A stretch of 9,822 bases of DNA from Pseudomonadota bacterium (GCA_023435945.1 JAEZLB010000118.1:1-9822), one strand, 5' to 3'; counted from the first letter of the stretch, positions 1 through 6,652 are shown. Numbers and translations: made by a program. The notes: generated by a model from the letters alone, not told the origin.

Positions 1-316
1 GCTGGGCATTGCGCGGATAGCAGCCATCATGGGTGCCAAAAAAACCAGTGACCTGATTCCGCTCTGTCATCCGCTGGCATTAACGCGAGTGAATGTGGAG
101 TTTGAGATCAACTAAGGGGAATCCAGCGTGGTTTGCACCGCGCAGGTGGAAACCATAGGCAAGACCGGTGTAGAAATGGAAGCGCTGACAGCGGTACAGG
201 TGGGACTGCTGACTATTTACGATATGTGCAAGGCGGTGGATAGGGGGATGACCATTACCGATATGGCCTTACTGGAGAAACACGGTGGAAAAAGTGGCAG
301 TTTTCTAAGGGCTTGA
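1..316 (+). pseudogene. moaC: moaC, 5'-partial, interrupted by an in-frame stop codon
   Basis: This is the C-terminal two thirds of cyclic pyranopterin monophosphate synthase, which acts after MoaA in molybdenum cofactor synthesis. The frame starting at base 2 gives [20 protein letters not shown], then LCHPL, then an in-frame TAA at 113-115. The same frame resumes with [31 protein letters not shown] and a C-terminal [10 protein letters not shown], ending at TGA 314-316. The conserved LCHP histidine lies before the stop, while the MEALTA glutamates and the DMCK Asp/Lys lie after it, so neither part has a full active site. There is no frame change, and one substitution (TAA to GAA, CAA or AAA) would restore the gene. 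AGGGGA at 115-120 sits 7 nt before a GTG at 128, so reinitiation giving a C-terminal fragment is conceivable. The N-terminus is outside the window. A sequencing error is the main alternative. Family identity is very sure; pseudogene status is moderately sure. Confidence 0.85.
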
Positions 317-342
317 TTAGCAATTTTCTATGCATTAGGAAT

Positions 343-382
343 AGGGGCATGAAAAACCCGACCCCATTAGAATCATGCCCCT
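343..382. repeat. 10-bp perfect inverted repeat downstream of moaC
   Basis: AGGGGCATGA (343-352) pairs perfectly with TCATGCCCCT (373-382) around a 20-base loop. It begins 27 bases after the moaC stop. No T-run follows on either strand, so it is not a standard intrinsic terminator. It could end moaC transcription in a Rho-dependent way or be a protein-binding site. The rest of the gap to 571 is AT-rich, and I see no convincing gene or promoter in it. Confidence 0.4.
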
Positions 383-571
383 TCCCAAGCACCATCATTC
401 CAGAGCGTAATCGTTGCAATCGAGGCACATTGCATAGAGTTAGCAAAAAGAAGAACTGTAAAATTCAAATTGATGGGATTAGGCAACGCCATCGTTTCAA
501 ATCTCAGCCTGCATTGAGCAAATAAAATCATCCTCTTCCGTTAACATGGCCTGATTGAAATGGAGCGAGTC

Positions 572-1318
572 ATGCCCCGCTTGCGCGCTAGTAGCGTTCA
601 TCTGGCCATTTCGGCCAGTGTTGCAATTTTGATTGCACTGTTGGTTTTCAAGCTTTGGTATCCGACACCCTTGTCATTGGCAAGCGGAGTGCATGACATC
701 TTCATTCTGATATTGATCGTAGATATCGTATTAGGCCCACTCATTACTCTCATTATCTTTGATCCCCGAAAAAAGGAATTACGACGCGATCTGGCGATCG
801 TAGCGATAGTGCAGATCAGTGCACTTCTGTATGGCTTGCATACTGTTTATACGGCACGACCCGTGTACATGGTATTTGTCAAAGACCGTTTCGAACTGGT
901 ATTTGCAAACGACCTTTCTGATAAAGCTATAACAGAAGCGCTTCAAAGTGATTACCGTTCATTGCCGATATGGGGGCCACAACTTGTTGCCGCACGCCTA
1001 CCAGAAAGCCCCCAGGAAATAAATGAGATCATGTTCAGTGCCATATCAGGTGGACCTGACCTGCAGCATTTCCCCAAATATTACGCACCTTATCCAGAAT
1101 TCAAGAATGAGATAATTAACCGTCTTCAACCCTTAAAGAGACTAGCAAGCTTAAACACAAATAAAGCCAATTCGGTTGATAGCTTGATAAGAAAATATTC
1201 ATCCAACCAAAAATCCGCTGGATTTTTACCGCTCAAGGGCAAAACCCGGGACTTAGTAGTCGTAGTGGAACAAACGACCGGTAAAGTTCTCGAGACGGTT
1301 GACCTCTCACCTTGGTAA
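572..1318 (+). CDS. TfpX/TfpZ-family type IV pilin accessory protein
   Basis: The predicted product is a 248-residue inner-membrane protein resembling the type IV pilin accessory family (TfpX/TfpZ), members of which sit next to pilin genes and help particular pilin types reach normal surface levels. Three hydrophobic helices are visible at about residues 8-28, 43-63 and 74-93, with the short family-like stretch WYPTPLSLASGVHDIF between the first two and FDPRKKELRRD between the second and third. A long hydrophilic domain follows, probably periplasmic, starting with ARPVYMVFVKDRFELV at about 95-110. I chose ATG 572 because GGAG at 562-565 stands 6 nt before it; the in-frame ATG at 560 has no Shine-Dalgarno sequence and would add four residues. 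The gene converges on pilA, whose stop is 249 bases away. Such genes often lie downstream of pilA on the same strand, so the opposite orientation is unusual. Family assignment comes from memory of the sequence pattern. Confidence 0.8.
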   Translation: MPRLRASSVHLAISASVAILIALLVFKLWYPTPLSLASGVHDIFILILIVDIVLGPLITLIIFDPRKKELRRDLAIVAIVQISALLYGLHTVYTARPVYMVFVKDRFELVFANDLSDKAITEALQSDYRSLPIWGPQLVAARLPESPQEINEIMFSAISGGPDLQHFPKYYAPYPEFKNEIINRLQPLKRLASLNTNKANSVDSLIRKYSSNQKSAGFLPLKGKTRDLVVVVEQTTGKVLETVDLSPW

Positions 1319-1503
1319 CTAGGGAGTGAATATAGAGGCGCATAACTCCTTCTAACGCATTTTCTTATACGTCCAATGCCTCCTCTAAAGATTGCCCAGA
1401 CTCAGCACACATCTCTTCTCCTACCAGTAGAAAAATCCCTGGAGGTGGCAGGACACCTACCAACGTGCAGCATTAGAAAACATCAGATGCTTACATGAGT
1501 GAA

Positions 1504-1535
1504 GAAAAAACGGGGGACGCCGCAGCGCCCCCCGT
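1504..1535 (-). terminator. intrinsic terminator of pilA
   Basis: Read on the minus strand, ACGGGGG (1535-1529) pairs with CCCCCGT (1516-1510). After one mismatch, the inner CGC/GCG extends the stem around a four-base loop. Six T residues follow directly (1510-1505). The hairpin lies 33 bases beyond the pilA stop. A strong stop suits a highly expressed pilin gene and protects the convergent accessory gene from antisense transcription. Confidence 0.9.
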
Positions 1536-1567
1536 CATTTGCCATACCTCGGAAATTGCCAGATATA

Positions 1568-2083
1568 TTAACGACAGGATGCAGGTAAGTATTTGACTTC
1601 AATCGGAGCATTAGCGCTCGGTTGACAAGCCCATTGAAAGGGTTGTCCTGCACTAGCAGCTGCACTCAAATCAATAGCTACTGGAGTTGCTGCAAGAGTC
1701 ACTGGTGCCAAGTCTAGCTGATTGGCTGTATTAGGCACCACTGCAGCGGAATAGGCAATCGTTATAATACCAGTTGCATCAGTTACTATACTGTCAACGT
1801 TTTTATTGTGTTCTACAAAGGTAATTCCCATATTTTGACAAGTAGTAGCATCAGTACATGCAGCCATACCTGCAGGGCCTTCAGAAGCGAAAGTTTCAGC
1901 GATAGCCGTTTTGTAAGAAGATGCGAGTACCAAACCCTCACTTACCCGAGCACGAATAGTGTAATCTTGATAAGCTGGTAATGCTACTGCTGCCAGAATA
2001 CCGATAATCGCAACCACGATCATCAGTTCGATCAGGGTAAAACCACGCTGCAGACGTTGTTTCATTACTTTCATTGATTTCAT
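1568..2083 (-). CDS. pilA: major type IV pilin, PilA
   Basis: The product is a 171-residue prepilin, the subunit of type IVa pili used for twitching, adhesion and often DNA uptake. The leader [14 protein letters not shown] (1-14) ends in Gly, where prepilin peptidase would cut. The mature protein starts [20 protein letters not shown], with Phe1 (to be N-methylated) and the assembly residue Glu5. Cys153 and Cys170 near the C-terminus fit the pilin disulphide that closes the D-region; Cys76 and Cys82 could form a second bridge. I chose ATG 2083 because AGGGAG precedes it at standard spacing and the leader then has normal length; an upstream in-frame start at 2119 would overlap the likely transcription start and give an overlong leader. 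The gene has its own sigma-54 promoter and terminator, so it is probably monocistronic. A minor pilin is unlikely given the length, alanine-rich sequence and strong signals. Confidence 0.95.
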   Translation of the reverse strand: MKSMKVMKQRLQRGFTLIELMIVVAIIGILAAVALPAYQDYTIRARVSEGLVLASSYKTAIAETFASEGPAGMAACTDATTCQNMGITFVEHNKNVDSIVTDATGIITIAYSAAVVPNTANQLDLAPVTLAATPVAIDLSAAASAGQPFQWACQPSANAPIEVKYLPASCR

Positions 2084-2131
2084 TTTAGCTCCCTTGGAAA
2101 TAAGGCAGTTGCCTGCCACAATTTCCTATAC

Positions 2132-2146
2132 GCAATGAACGTGCCA
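2132..2146 (-). promoter_or_regulatory. sigma-54 (RpoN) promoter of pilA
   Basis: Read on the minus strand, 2146 to 2132 is TGGCACGTTCATTGC. It has the invariant GG, ten bases, then GC, and matches the TGGCAC-N5-TTGC consensus at every defined position. The -12 GC is about 49 bases upstream of the pilA ATG, so transcription should start near 2120, giving a leader of about 37 nt with the Shine-Dalgarno sequence inside. Sigma-54 control of pilA through the PilS/PilR two-component system is known from Pseudomonas. The activator genes are not in this window. Confidence 0.9.
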
Positions 2147-2187
2147 GCGTAATTTCGGACTAAAAAGAAGACTTTTTATTAAAAATC

Positions 2188-2204
2188 CTGACAATTATTG
2201 TCAG
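2188..2204. promoter_or_regulatory. palindromic enhancer-like site 1 upstream of pilA
   Basis: CTGACAATTATTGTCAG is a perfect palindrome with 8-base arms around one central base. Its centre (2196) is about 76 bp upstream of the predicted pilA transcription start, in the usual zone for sigma-54 activator binding. The TGTC core resembles what has been reported for PilR in Pseudomonas. Binding by a PilR-type activator is inferred. Confidence 0.65.
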
Positions 2205-2240
2205 CCGCTCTCTCAAATAAAAGTATCTACCCTTGGAAAT

Positions 2241-2255
2241 GGACAGTTATTGTCA
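2241..2255. promoter_or_regulatory. palindromic enhancer-like site 2 upstream of pilA
   Basis: GGACAGTTATTGTCA matches the core of site 1 (TGACAATTATTGTCA) at 13 of 15 positions. The two centres (2196 and 2248) are 52 bp apart, about five turns of B-DNA, so proteins bound at both would lie on the same face. The centre is about 128 bp upstream of the predicted start. Confidence 0.6.
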
Positions 2256-2276
2256 CTTCTTTTTGCCAATAATTTG

Positions 2277-2309
2277 CTCAGGTAGGAAGCGCTTCTTTCC
2301 CTCAGGTAG
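2277..2309. repeat. 9-bp direct repeat flanking a 10-bp palindrome
   Basis: CTCAGGTAG occurs at 2277-2285 and again at 2301-2309, start to start 24 bp. Between them is GAAGCGCTTC (2286-2295), a perfect palindrome. The block lies between the phosphatase stop and the pilA enhancer-like sites, roughly 157-189 bp upstream of the pilA start. It lacks a T-run, so it is a poor terminator for the phosphatase gene. It may be a further regulator site. Confidence 0.4.
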
Positions 2310-2321
2310 ATTCACCATTAT

Positions 2322-3086
2322 TCAGGAACATTTTTTCATCAGAATGACCGAGACGTTGTCATAACCGCCCGCCACATTGGCTTGCTTTAGCAGGTTTTGG
2401 GCTATCTGGTGAAGGGAGCGCCCTGATTGCTGCAAAATTTTCGTCATATCCTCCACTCCGACTCCATCGGTCAATCCATCCGAACAGAGCAGATAGAAAT
2501 CTTCCGGCTGGATTTCAAATTCATCGATATCTGCGCTTACCTGCTCCGATACTCCAAGCGCGCGAGTCAGCAGGCTTTTGTATTCCGATGTTTTTGCTTC
2601 CTGCGCACTCATCCAGCCGCTATCGACTTGACCCTGCACCCAGGTATGGTCTCGCGTGAGTTGTTGCAGTTTGCCGTTACGAAATCGATAAATGCGGGAG
2701 TCGCCGATATGGGCGATGATGGCGTGATTACTGTGAAAGACGATGGCGGCCAGCGTGGTGCCCATGCCGTAATAGTAGGGATCGCTTCTGGCCTTCTGGT
2801 AAATCCGATGATTGACCTCGGCAATCGCTTCCGCCAGCAGCTGGCGAACGTGGTCACCGCGTTTACCGAAAAAGGGAAAGCGGCGGCGTAAACCTTGTTC
2901 CAGCATTTCCCTGATACCGGACACCGCCATGTCGCTGGCGACTTCACCAGCGTTGTAGCCGCCCATGCCATCAGCAAGCAGGGCAAACTTCAGTTCTTCG
3001 TGGATGAAGATGGCGTCCTCGTTCGTGTCGCGCACCCGGCCTACGTCGGTGATGCCAGCGAATTCGAGGAAGAAGGAAGATGCCAT
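2322..3086 (-). CDS. PP2C-family serine/threonine protein phosphatase
   Basis: The product is a 254-residue cytoplasmic metal-dependent protein phosphatase of the bacterial PP2C (PrpC/Stp) type, which removes phosphate from Ser/Thr residues modified by Hanks-type kinases. The family motifs are all present: RDTNED (19-24), ADGMGG with metal-binding Asp39 and Gly40, GMGTT (107-111), GDSR (128-131), RDHTW (145-149), LTRALG (173-178), CSDGLTD with metal-binding Asp203 (201-207), and GYDN with Asp243. No transmembrane or extra domain is visible, so this is a catalytic domain alone, of normal length. The ATG at 3086 has no clear Shine-Dalgarno sequence, but no better start exists before the first motif. 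It lies after the sucCD terminator and before pilA on the same strand, so it probably has its own promoter in 3087-3231. No partner kinase or FHA protein is in the window, and its substrate is unknown. Confidence 0.93.
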   Translation of the reverse strand: MASSFFLEFAGITDVGRVRDTNEDAIFIHEELKFALLADGMGGYNAGEVASDMAVSGIREMLEQGLRRRFPFFGKRGDHVRQLLAEAIAEVNHRIYQKARSDPYYYGMGTTLAAIVFHSNHAIIAHIGDSRIYRFRNGKLQQLTRDHTWVQGQVDSGWMSAQEAKTSEYKSLLTRALGVSEQVSADIDEFEIQPEDFYLLCSDGLTDGVGVEDMTKILQQSGRSLHQIAQNLLKQANVAGGYDNVSVILMKKCS

Positions 3087-3213
3087 GCAGGTCTATGTGA
3101 GCCCGGTAGTCGGTCAAGAACGGTAGAGAAAGGTGATGCCGTTTGATTATGAAGCAAGAAGGGCGTCATGAACAGCAGCCGTGGCCGTGTCTGAGGAGGC
3201 AAGGCGGATGATA

Positions 3214-3227
3214 CGTCGATATCGACG
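3214..3227. repeat. 14-bp perfect palindrome upstream of the phosphatase gene
   Basis: CGTCGATATCGACG is a perfect palindrome about 130 bases before the phosphatase ATG and just beyond the sucCD terminator T-run. It could be an operator for the phosphatase promoter or a second hairpin behind the terminator. I see no clear -35/-10 pair next to it. Confidence 0.4.
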
Positions 3228-3231
3228 CCAC

Positions 3232-3265
3232 AAAAATATAACGGGAAGCCAAGGCTTCCCGTTAT
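3232..3265 (-). terminator. intrinsic terminator of the sucCD operon
   Basis: AACGGGAAGCC (3240-3250) and GGCTTCCCGTT (3253-3263) form a perfect 11-bp inverted repeat, extended by two A/T pairs to 3238 and 3265. On the minus strand it is followed by ATATTTTTG, with the T-run at 3236-3232. It begins 24 bases after the sucD stop and separates sucCD from the phosphatase gene. Confidence 0.88.
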
Positions 3266-3288
3266 TCAGTACTACGGTATGAACCGTA

Positions 3289-4170
3289 TTACAGCATCGC
3301 TTTCAGCAAGCGGCCCATCTCGGACGGGTTCTTGGTGACTTTGATACCGCAGGCTTCCATGATTTCCAGTTTGGCTTGTGCAGTGTCAGCGCCGCCGGAG
3401 ATCAGCGCGCCGGCGTGGCCCATGCGCTTGCCCGGAGGAGCGGTAACACCGGCGATGAAGCCGACTACCGGTTTCTTCATGTTGTCCTTGATCCATTCAG
3501 CAGCATTCGCTTCGTCAGGACCGCCGATTTCACCGATCATGATCACTGCATCGGTATCCGGATCGTCGTTGAACATCTTCATGATGTCGATGTGCTTCAG
3601 ACCGTTGATCGGGTCGCCGCCGATACCGACTGCGGTCGACTGGCCCAGACCCAGCGCGGTCAATTGACCGACTGCTTCATAGGTCAGCGTACCGGAACGC
3701 GATACCACACCGATGCGGCCTTTCTTGTGGATGTGGCCGGGCATGATGCCGATCTTGATTTCATCGGGGGTGATCAGGCCGGGGCAGTTCGGACCCAGCA
3801 GCAGGGTCTTGCTGCCCATTTTCTTCATGCGGTCTTTCACTTCCAGCATGTCACGGACAGGAATGCCTTCGGTGATACAGATCGCCAGATCCAGCTCAGC
3901 TTCAACAGCTTCCCAGATCGCAGCGGCTGCGCCTGCAGGTGGAACGTAGATAACGGATACGGTCGCACCGGTTTGGGCTTTAGCGTCTTTCACGCTGCCG
4001 AAGATAGGAATGCCTTCGAAATCTTCACCTGCTTTTTTCGGGTTCACGCCAGCGACGAAGCAGTTCTTGCCGTTTGCGTATTCAACGCACATGCGGGTGT
4101 GGAACTGGCCGGTCTTGCCGGTGATGCCTTGGGTAATGACTTTGGTATCTTTATTGATCAGGATGCTCAT
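3289..4170 (-). CDS. sucD: succinyl-CoA synthetase (ADP-forming) subunit alpha
   Basis: SucD with SucC interconverts succinyl-CoA and succinate, making ATP or GTP, in the TCA cycle. The 293-residue product starts [21 protein letters not shown], the CoA-binding Rossmann segment of the family. It contains [11 protein letters not shown], the [10 protein letters not shown] loop, the GEIGG segment and [10 protein letters not shown], where His252 is the residue phosphorylated during catalysis. ATG 4170 is preceded by AAGGA 7 nt upstream and gives the usual N-terminus; the frame stays open to 4203, but those 11 extra residues are not family-like. It follows sucC by 54 bases on the same strand and clearly belongs to the same operon. 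Confidence 0.98.
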   Translation of the reverse strand: MSILINKDTKVITQGITGKTGQFHTRMCVEYANGKNCFVAGVNPKKAGEDFEGIPIFGSVKDAKAQTGATVSVIYVPPAGAAAAIWEAVEAELDLAICITEGIPVRDMLEVKDRMKKMGSKTLLLGPNCPGLITPDEIKIGIMPGHIHKKGRIGVVSRSGTLTYEAVGQLTALGLGQSTAVGIGGDPINGLKHIDIMKMFNDDPDTDAVIMIGEIGGPDEANAAEWIKDNMKKPVVGFIAGVTAPPGKRMGHAGALISGGADTAQAKLEIMEACGIKVTKNPSEMGRLLKAML

Positions 4171-4191
4171 GTAATTTCCTTTTAACCTGGC

Positions 4192-4211
4192 TTTTCCGCT
4201 CAAGCGGAAAA
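4192..4211. repeat. hairpin between sucC and sucD
   Basis: TTTTCCGC (4192-4199) and GCGGAAAA (4204-4211) pair perfectly around a four-base loop. The element lies in the 54-base gap between the sucC stop and sucD start, 13 bases beyond the former. On the minus strand no T-run follows, so full termination is unlikely. It could stabilise the sucC message end or set the ratio of the two subunits. Confidence 0.5.
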
Positions 4212-4224
4212 CGCTGCTGTCAAA

Positions 4225-5391
4225 TTATTTTCCGTTGGCAGCCGCGACGACTTTCTGCGCAGCTTCTTCCATGGTGTCAGCCGAGATGATGGGCAAACCG
4301 GAGTCGGCCAGCATCTTCTTGCCGATGTCTTCGTTGGTGCCCTTCATGCGGACGACCAGCGGCACATTCAGCTGCACGGCTTTGGAAGCAGTGATCACGC
4401 CTTCTGCGATCACGTCGCAGCGCATGATGCCACCGAAAATATTCACCAGGATGGCTTTCAGGCCAGGGTTTTTCAGCATGATCTTGAATGCTTCGGTCAC
4501 TTTCTCAGCCGTAGCGCCACCGCCTACGTCCAGGAAGTTGGCCGCTTCACCGCCGAACAGTTTGATGGTGTCCATGGATGCCATGGCCAGACCCGCACCG
4601 TTCACCAGGCAGCCGATGTTGCCGTCCAGGGAGATGTAAGCCAGATCAAATTTGGAAGCTTCGACTTCAGCCGGATCTTCTTCGTCCAGATCACGGTAGG
4701 CCATGATTTCAGGATGACGGAACAGCGCGTTGGAGTCGAAGTTGAACTTGGCGTCCAGAGCGATGACCTTACCGTCACCGGTCAGGATCAGCGGGTTGAT
4801 TTCAGCCAGCGATGCGTCGGTTTCCCAGTAGGCTTTGTACAGGCCCTGGAATTGTTTACGCGCATCAGCGATAGAGGCTGCAGGAATGCCGATCTTGGCA
4901 GCGATGTCGTCAGCGTCAGCATCGGTCAGGCCGGTTGCGGGATCGATCACGACCTTGTGGATCAGCTCTGGATGCTCGTGAGCGACTTCTTCGATTTCCA
5001 TGCCGCCTTCGGAAGATGCCATCAGCACTACGCGCTGGGTGATACGGTCGGTCACCATGCTGACATACAGTTCTTTCTTGATGTCGGCGCCTTCTTCGAT
5101 CAGCAGGCGACGTACTTTCTGGCCTTCAGGACCAGTTTGATGCGTAACCAGTTGCATGCCCAGGATCTGGCTCGCATATTCCTTCACCTGATCCATGGAT
5201 TTGGCGACTTTCACACCGCCACCCTTGCCGCGACCACCGGCATGAATCTGGGCTTTCACCACCCAAACCGGACCGCCCAGTTGTTCCGCCGCCTTGACCG
5301 CTTCTTCAACGCTCATGCACGGAATGCCGCGCGGAACTGTCACTCCGAAATTACGGAGGATTTCTTTACCCTGATACTCATGGATTTTCAT
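4225..5391 (-). CDS. sucC: succinyl-CoA synthetase (ADP-forming) subunit beta
   Basis: SucC is the ATP-grasp subunit of succinyl-CoA synthetase; it binds nucleotide and succinate and partners SucD. The 388 residues equal the E. coli length. The N-terminus [20 protein letters not shown] and the basic glycine-rich segment [20 protein letters not shown] are diagnostic. Further family segments are [20 protein letters not shown] (metal and nucleotide binding), [19 protein letters not shown] and [18 protein letters not shown] 5391 has AAGGGA about 8 nt upstream. In this locus the operon is just sucC-sucD, not the sucABCD arrangement of enterobacteria. A GC-rich self-complementary stretch at about 5451-5478 lies in the likely leader or promoter region; I could not place a confident -35/-10. 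Confidence 0.98.
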   Translation of the reverse strand: MKIHEYQGKEILRNFGVTVPRGIPCMSVEEAVKAAEQLGGPVWVVKAQIHAGGRGKGGGVKVAKSMDQVKEYASQILGMQLVTHQTGPEGQKVRRLLIEEGADIKKELYVSMVTDRITQRVVLMASSEGGMEIEEVAHEHPELIHKVVIDPATGLTDADADDIAAKIGIPAASIADARKQFQGLYKAYWETDASLAEINPLILTGDGKVIALDAKFNFDSNALFRHPEIMAYRDLDEEDPAEVEASKFDLAYISLDGNIGCLVNGAGLAMASMDTIKLFGGEAANFLDVGGGATAEKVTEAFKIMLKNPGLKAILVNIFGGIMRCDVIAEGVITASKAVQLNVPLVVRMKGTNEDIGKKMLADSGLPIISADTMEEAAQKVVAAANGK

Positions 5392-6051
5392 GCGAGCTTC
5401 CCTTCAAGTCTCTAATAGAAAAAAACAGATGGTTAAACTGGTTCGCTCCGCCGCAGGCGCCTTCGCTGCCTGGCGCGGATTACTTCGCAACTGCTACTGA
5501 CTTCTGTGGTGAACAGCAGTTGGATTGAAATTCCGACTTTTCTCCTTGTGTTCTTATTGGAATGGGCTGTATGGCATACCTATACGCCTCCAATTCCGTC
5601 CCCAGCCACTTCAGCACGTGATTCCCATCACGCTGCTGGCGCCAGCCGGGAAGCGTAAGGTACTGCGTTCGATACCGCCTTGACATTGACGTCGGTCAAT
5701 CTGGCGCCAATGATAAGAAACGGCGCGGAAATGCCGATGCCCGTGAAAAGATAGGAATTCGGTGAGAAATTCTTGTCCTGAGGGCGTAACGCTTCCTTCT
5801 GAGTAAAGCCTGCATCCTCTAAAGGAACCATTACGACATGCCCGAACAAGGGTGGCATAAAAGTATGAGAAAGGCAGATAACGCTGCCTGATGTCGCGGC
5901 CAACTCTGTCAGCAGGCCGCATTGCCGTGGCCGTATCACGCTACGGCCATAGCCGCTGCTGCGGCACTGCAAGAACCGGAAAAGTGTAGCACAGACGTCA
6001 AGCAGCAACCAGCTTTCCACAGGCGGAAGAAGTCGGGCTCAAGAAGCAATG
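5392..6051. other. gene-free tract between sucC and recX, possible decayed coding sequence
   Basis: About 660 bases hold no gene I can recognise. The longest open frame is on the minus strand, 6020 to 5628 (130 codons from GTG). It has no Shine-Dalgarno sequence, but its second half (from about TFMPPLFGHVVMVPLEDAGF to NSYLFTGIGISAPFLIIGA) reads more like a protein than a random frame. A second minus frame (5922 to 5611) overlaps it, so at most one is real. The start of the tract near 5451-5478 is GC-rich and self-complementary and must include the sucC promoter region. Several short hairpins cluster at 5925-5965. It may be the remains of a lost gene, an undescribed small gene, or an untranslated RNA. 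Confidence 0.4.
5928..5949. repeat. 8-bp perfect inverted repeat
   Basis: TGGCCGTA (5928-5935) pairs with TACGGCCA (5942-5949) around six bases. A second small hairpin, GCCGC/GCGGC with loop TGCT, follows at 5952-5965. Neither has a T-run. They mark a local structured patch in the gene-free tract; function unknown. Confidence 0.35.
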
Positions 6052-6075
6052 AAAACGCCACGCTAGCGCATGGCG
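6052..6075 (-). terminator. intrinsic terminator after recX
   Basis: On the minus strand CGCCATGC (6075-6068) folds with GCGTGGCG (6063-6056) around a four-base loop, using one T-G wobble, and is followed by TTTT (6055-6052). It lies about 35 bases after the recX stop. A competing hairpin, ATGGCG/CGCCAT at 6070-6084, shares the first arm. Confidence 0.7.
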
Positions 6076-6109
6076 GCACGCCATTTAGGAGGGTATAGCG
6101 ATGAGATCG

Positions 6110-6565
6110 CTACTCCTGCTCCTCCTCGGCATTGCGCAAGGCAGCCTGGATAGCGCGATGGGAAAAACCGCGCTGCATGAGAAACCGCATCTGCTTGGCC
6201 CGCTCAGCCGCATCGACGGGAGCGCGGCCAAAACGTTTACGCCAGACTTCCTTGGCACGCACGGATTCATCCTGCTCCAATCCTGCCTTCACTTCCGAAA
6301 GCAGGCCCTCGTTCAAATGATGGCTTTGCAGTTCAGCGAGTATGCGCTGATTGCCGAAGCGCGCTGCGCGCCGGTTGACCAGGGATTCGGAGAAACGCTC
6401 TTCAGACAGAAGCTTGGCGGCTTCCAGCTTATCCAGCAAGGCCTCGACATCATCGCCTTCCGCCGCATAACGTGCGAGCTTACGTGCCAGCTCCACCCGG
6501 CTGTGCTCGCGTGCAGCCAGATACCGCAATGCACGGGCTTTCAAGCTGATTTTCAAGGCAGGCAT
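6110..6565 (-). CDS. recX: recombination regulatory protein RecX
   Basis: RecX binds RecA filaments and limits their growth and ATPase/coprotease activity. The 151-residue product starts [20 protein letters not shown], with the family helix [12 protein letters not shown], then [36 protein letters not shown] and the C-terminal [22 protein letters not shown], three-helix repeats typical of RecX. It lies directly downstream of recA on the same strand. I prefer ATG 6565; an upstream TTG (6595) adds ten residues, has no Shine-Dalgarno sequence, and the start [13 protein letters not shown] is family-like. ATG 6565 itself has only a weak purine stretch (GAAG about 11 nt away), so translation may be low. 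Transcription probably comes from recA by readthrough of the terminator at 6609-6652. Confidence 0.93.
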   Translation of the reverse strand: MPALKISLKARALRYLAAREHSRVELARKLARYAAEGDDVEALLDKLEAAKLLSEERFSESLVNRRAARFGNQRILAELQSHHLNEGLLSEVKAGLEQDESVRAKEVWRKRFGRAPVDAAERAKQMRFLMQRGFSHRAIQAALRNAEEEQE

Positions 6566-6608
6566 ATATCGAAGAACTTCAATCCGTTGGCTCAATCAGG
6601 AGGCTGAA

Positions 6609-6652
6609 TAAAAAAGAAAACGGGCTGCCCCCCCGGTGAGAGGTGCAGCCCG
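6609..6652 (-). terminator. terminator between recA and recX
   Basis: On the minus strand CGGGCTGC (6652-6645) pairs with GCAGCCCG (6628-6621) around a 16-base loop, followed by TTTTCTTTTTTAT (6620 downward). It lies about 43 bases after the recA stop and 44 before the recX start. Partial readthrough would give much more RecA than RecX, as known in E. coli. Confidence 0.88.

Noticed and set aside
410..440. TTGCAA and GGCACATTGCA as a possible promoter for the pilin accessory gene
   Set aside because: The GG and GC elements are 6 bases apart, not 10 as sigma-54 needs, and no fitting -10 is found for a sigma-70 promoter.
313..525. 70-codon plus frame after moaC
   Set aside because: No Shine-Dalgarno sequence, unusual composition, spans the inverted repeat at 343-382; looks random.
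1319..1500. Weak hairpins (such as GGTG/CACC near 1445-1460) as a terminator for the accessory gene
   Set aside because: Stems are short and no T-run follows on the plus strand.
2427..2891. 154-codon plus frame opposite the PP2C gene
   Set aside because: Fully inside the phosphatase gene, which has every catalytic motif on the other strand.
3376..4185. Long plus-strand open frame (269 codons) opposite sucD
   Set aside because: It mirrors the codon pattern of sucD, has no ribosome site or family resemblance, and sucD is certain.
4714..5415. Plus-strand open frame (233 codons) opposite sucC
   Set aside because: Same antisense shadow effect; sucC identity is unambiguous.
6101..6607. Plus-strand open frame opposite recX, preceded by GGAGGG
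   Set aside because: It has a ribosome-site-like sequence (6088-6093), but the opposite strand is a clear RecX, and the plus frame resembles no family I know.
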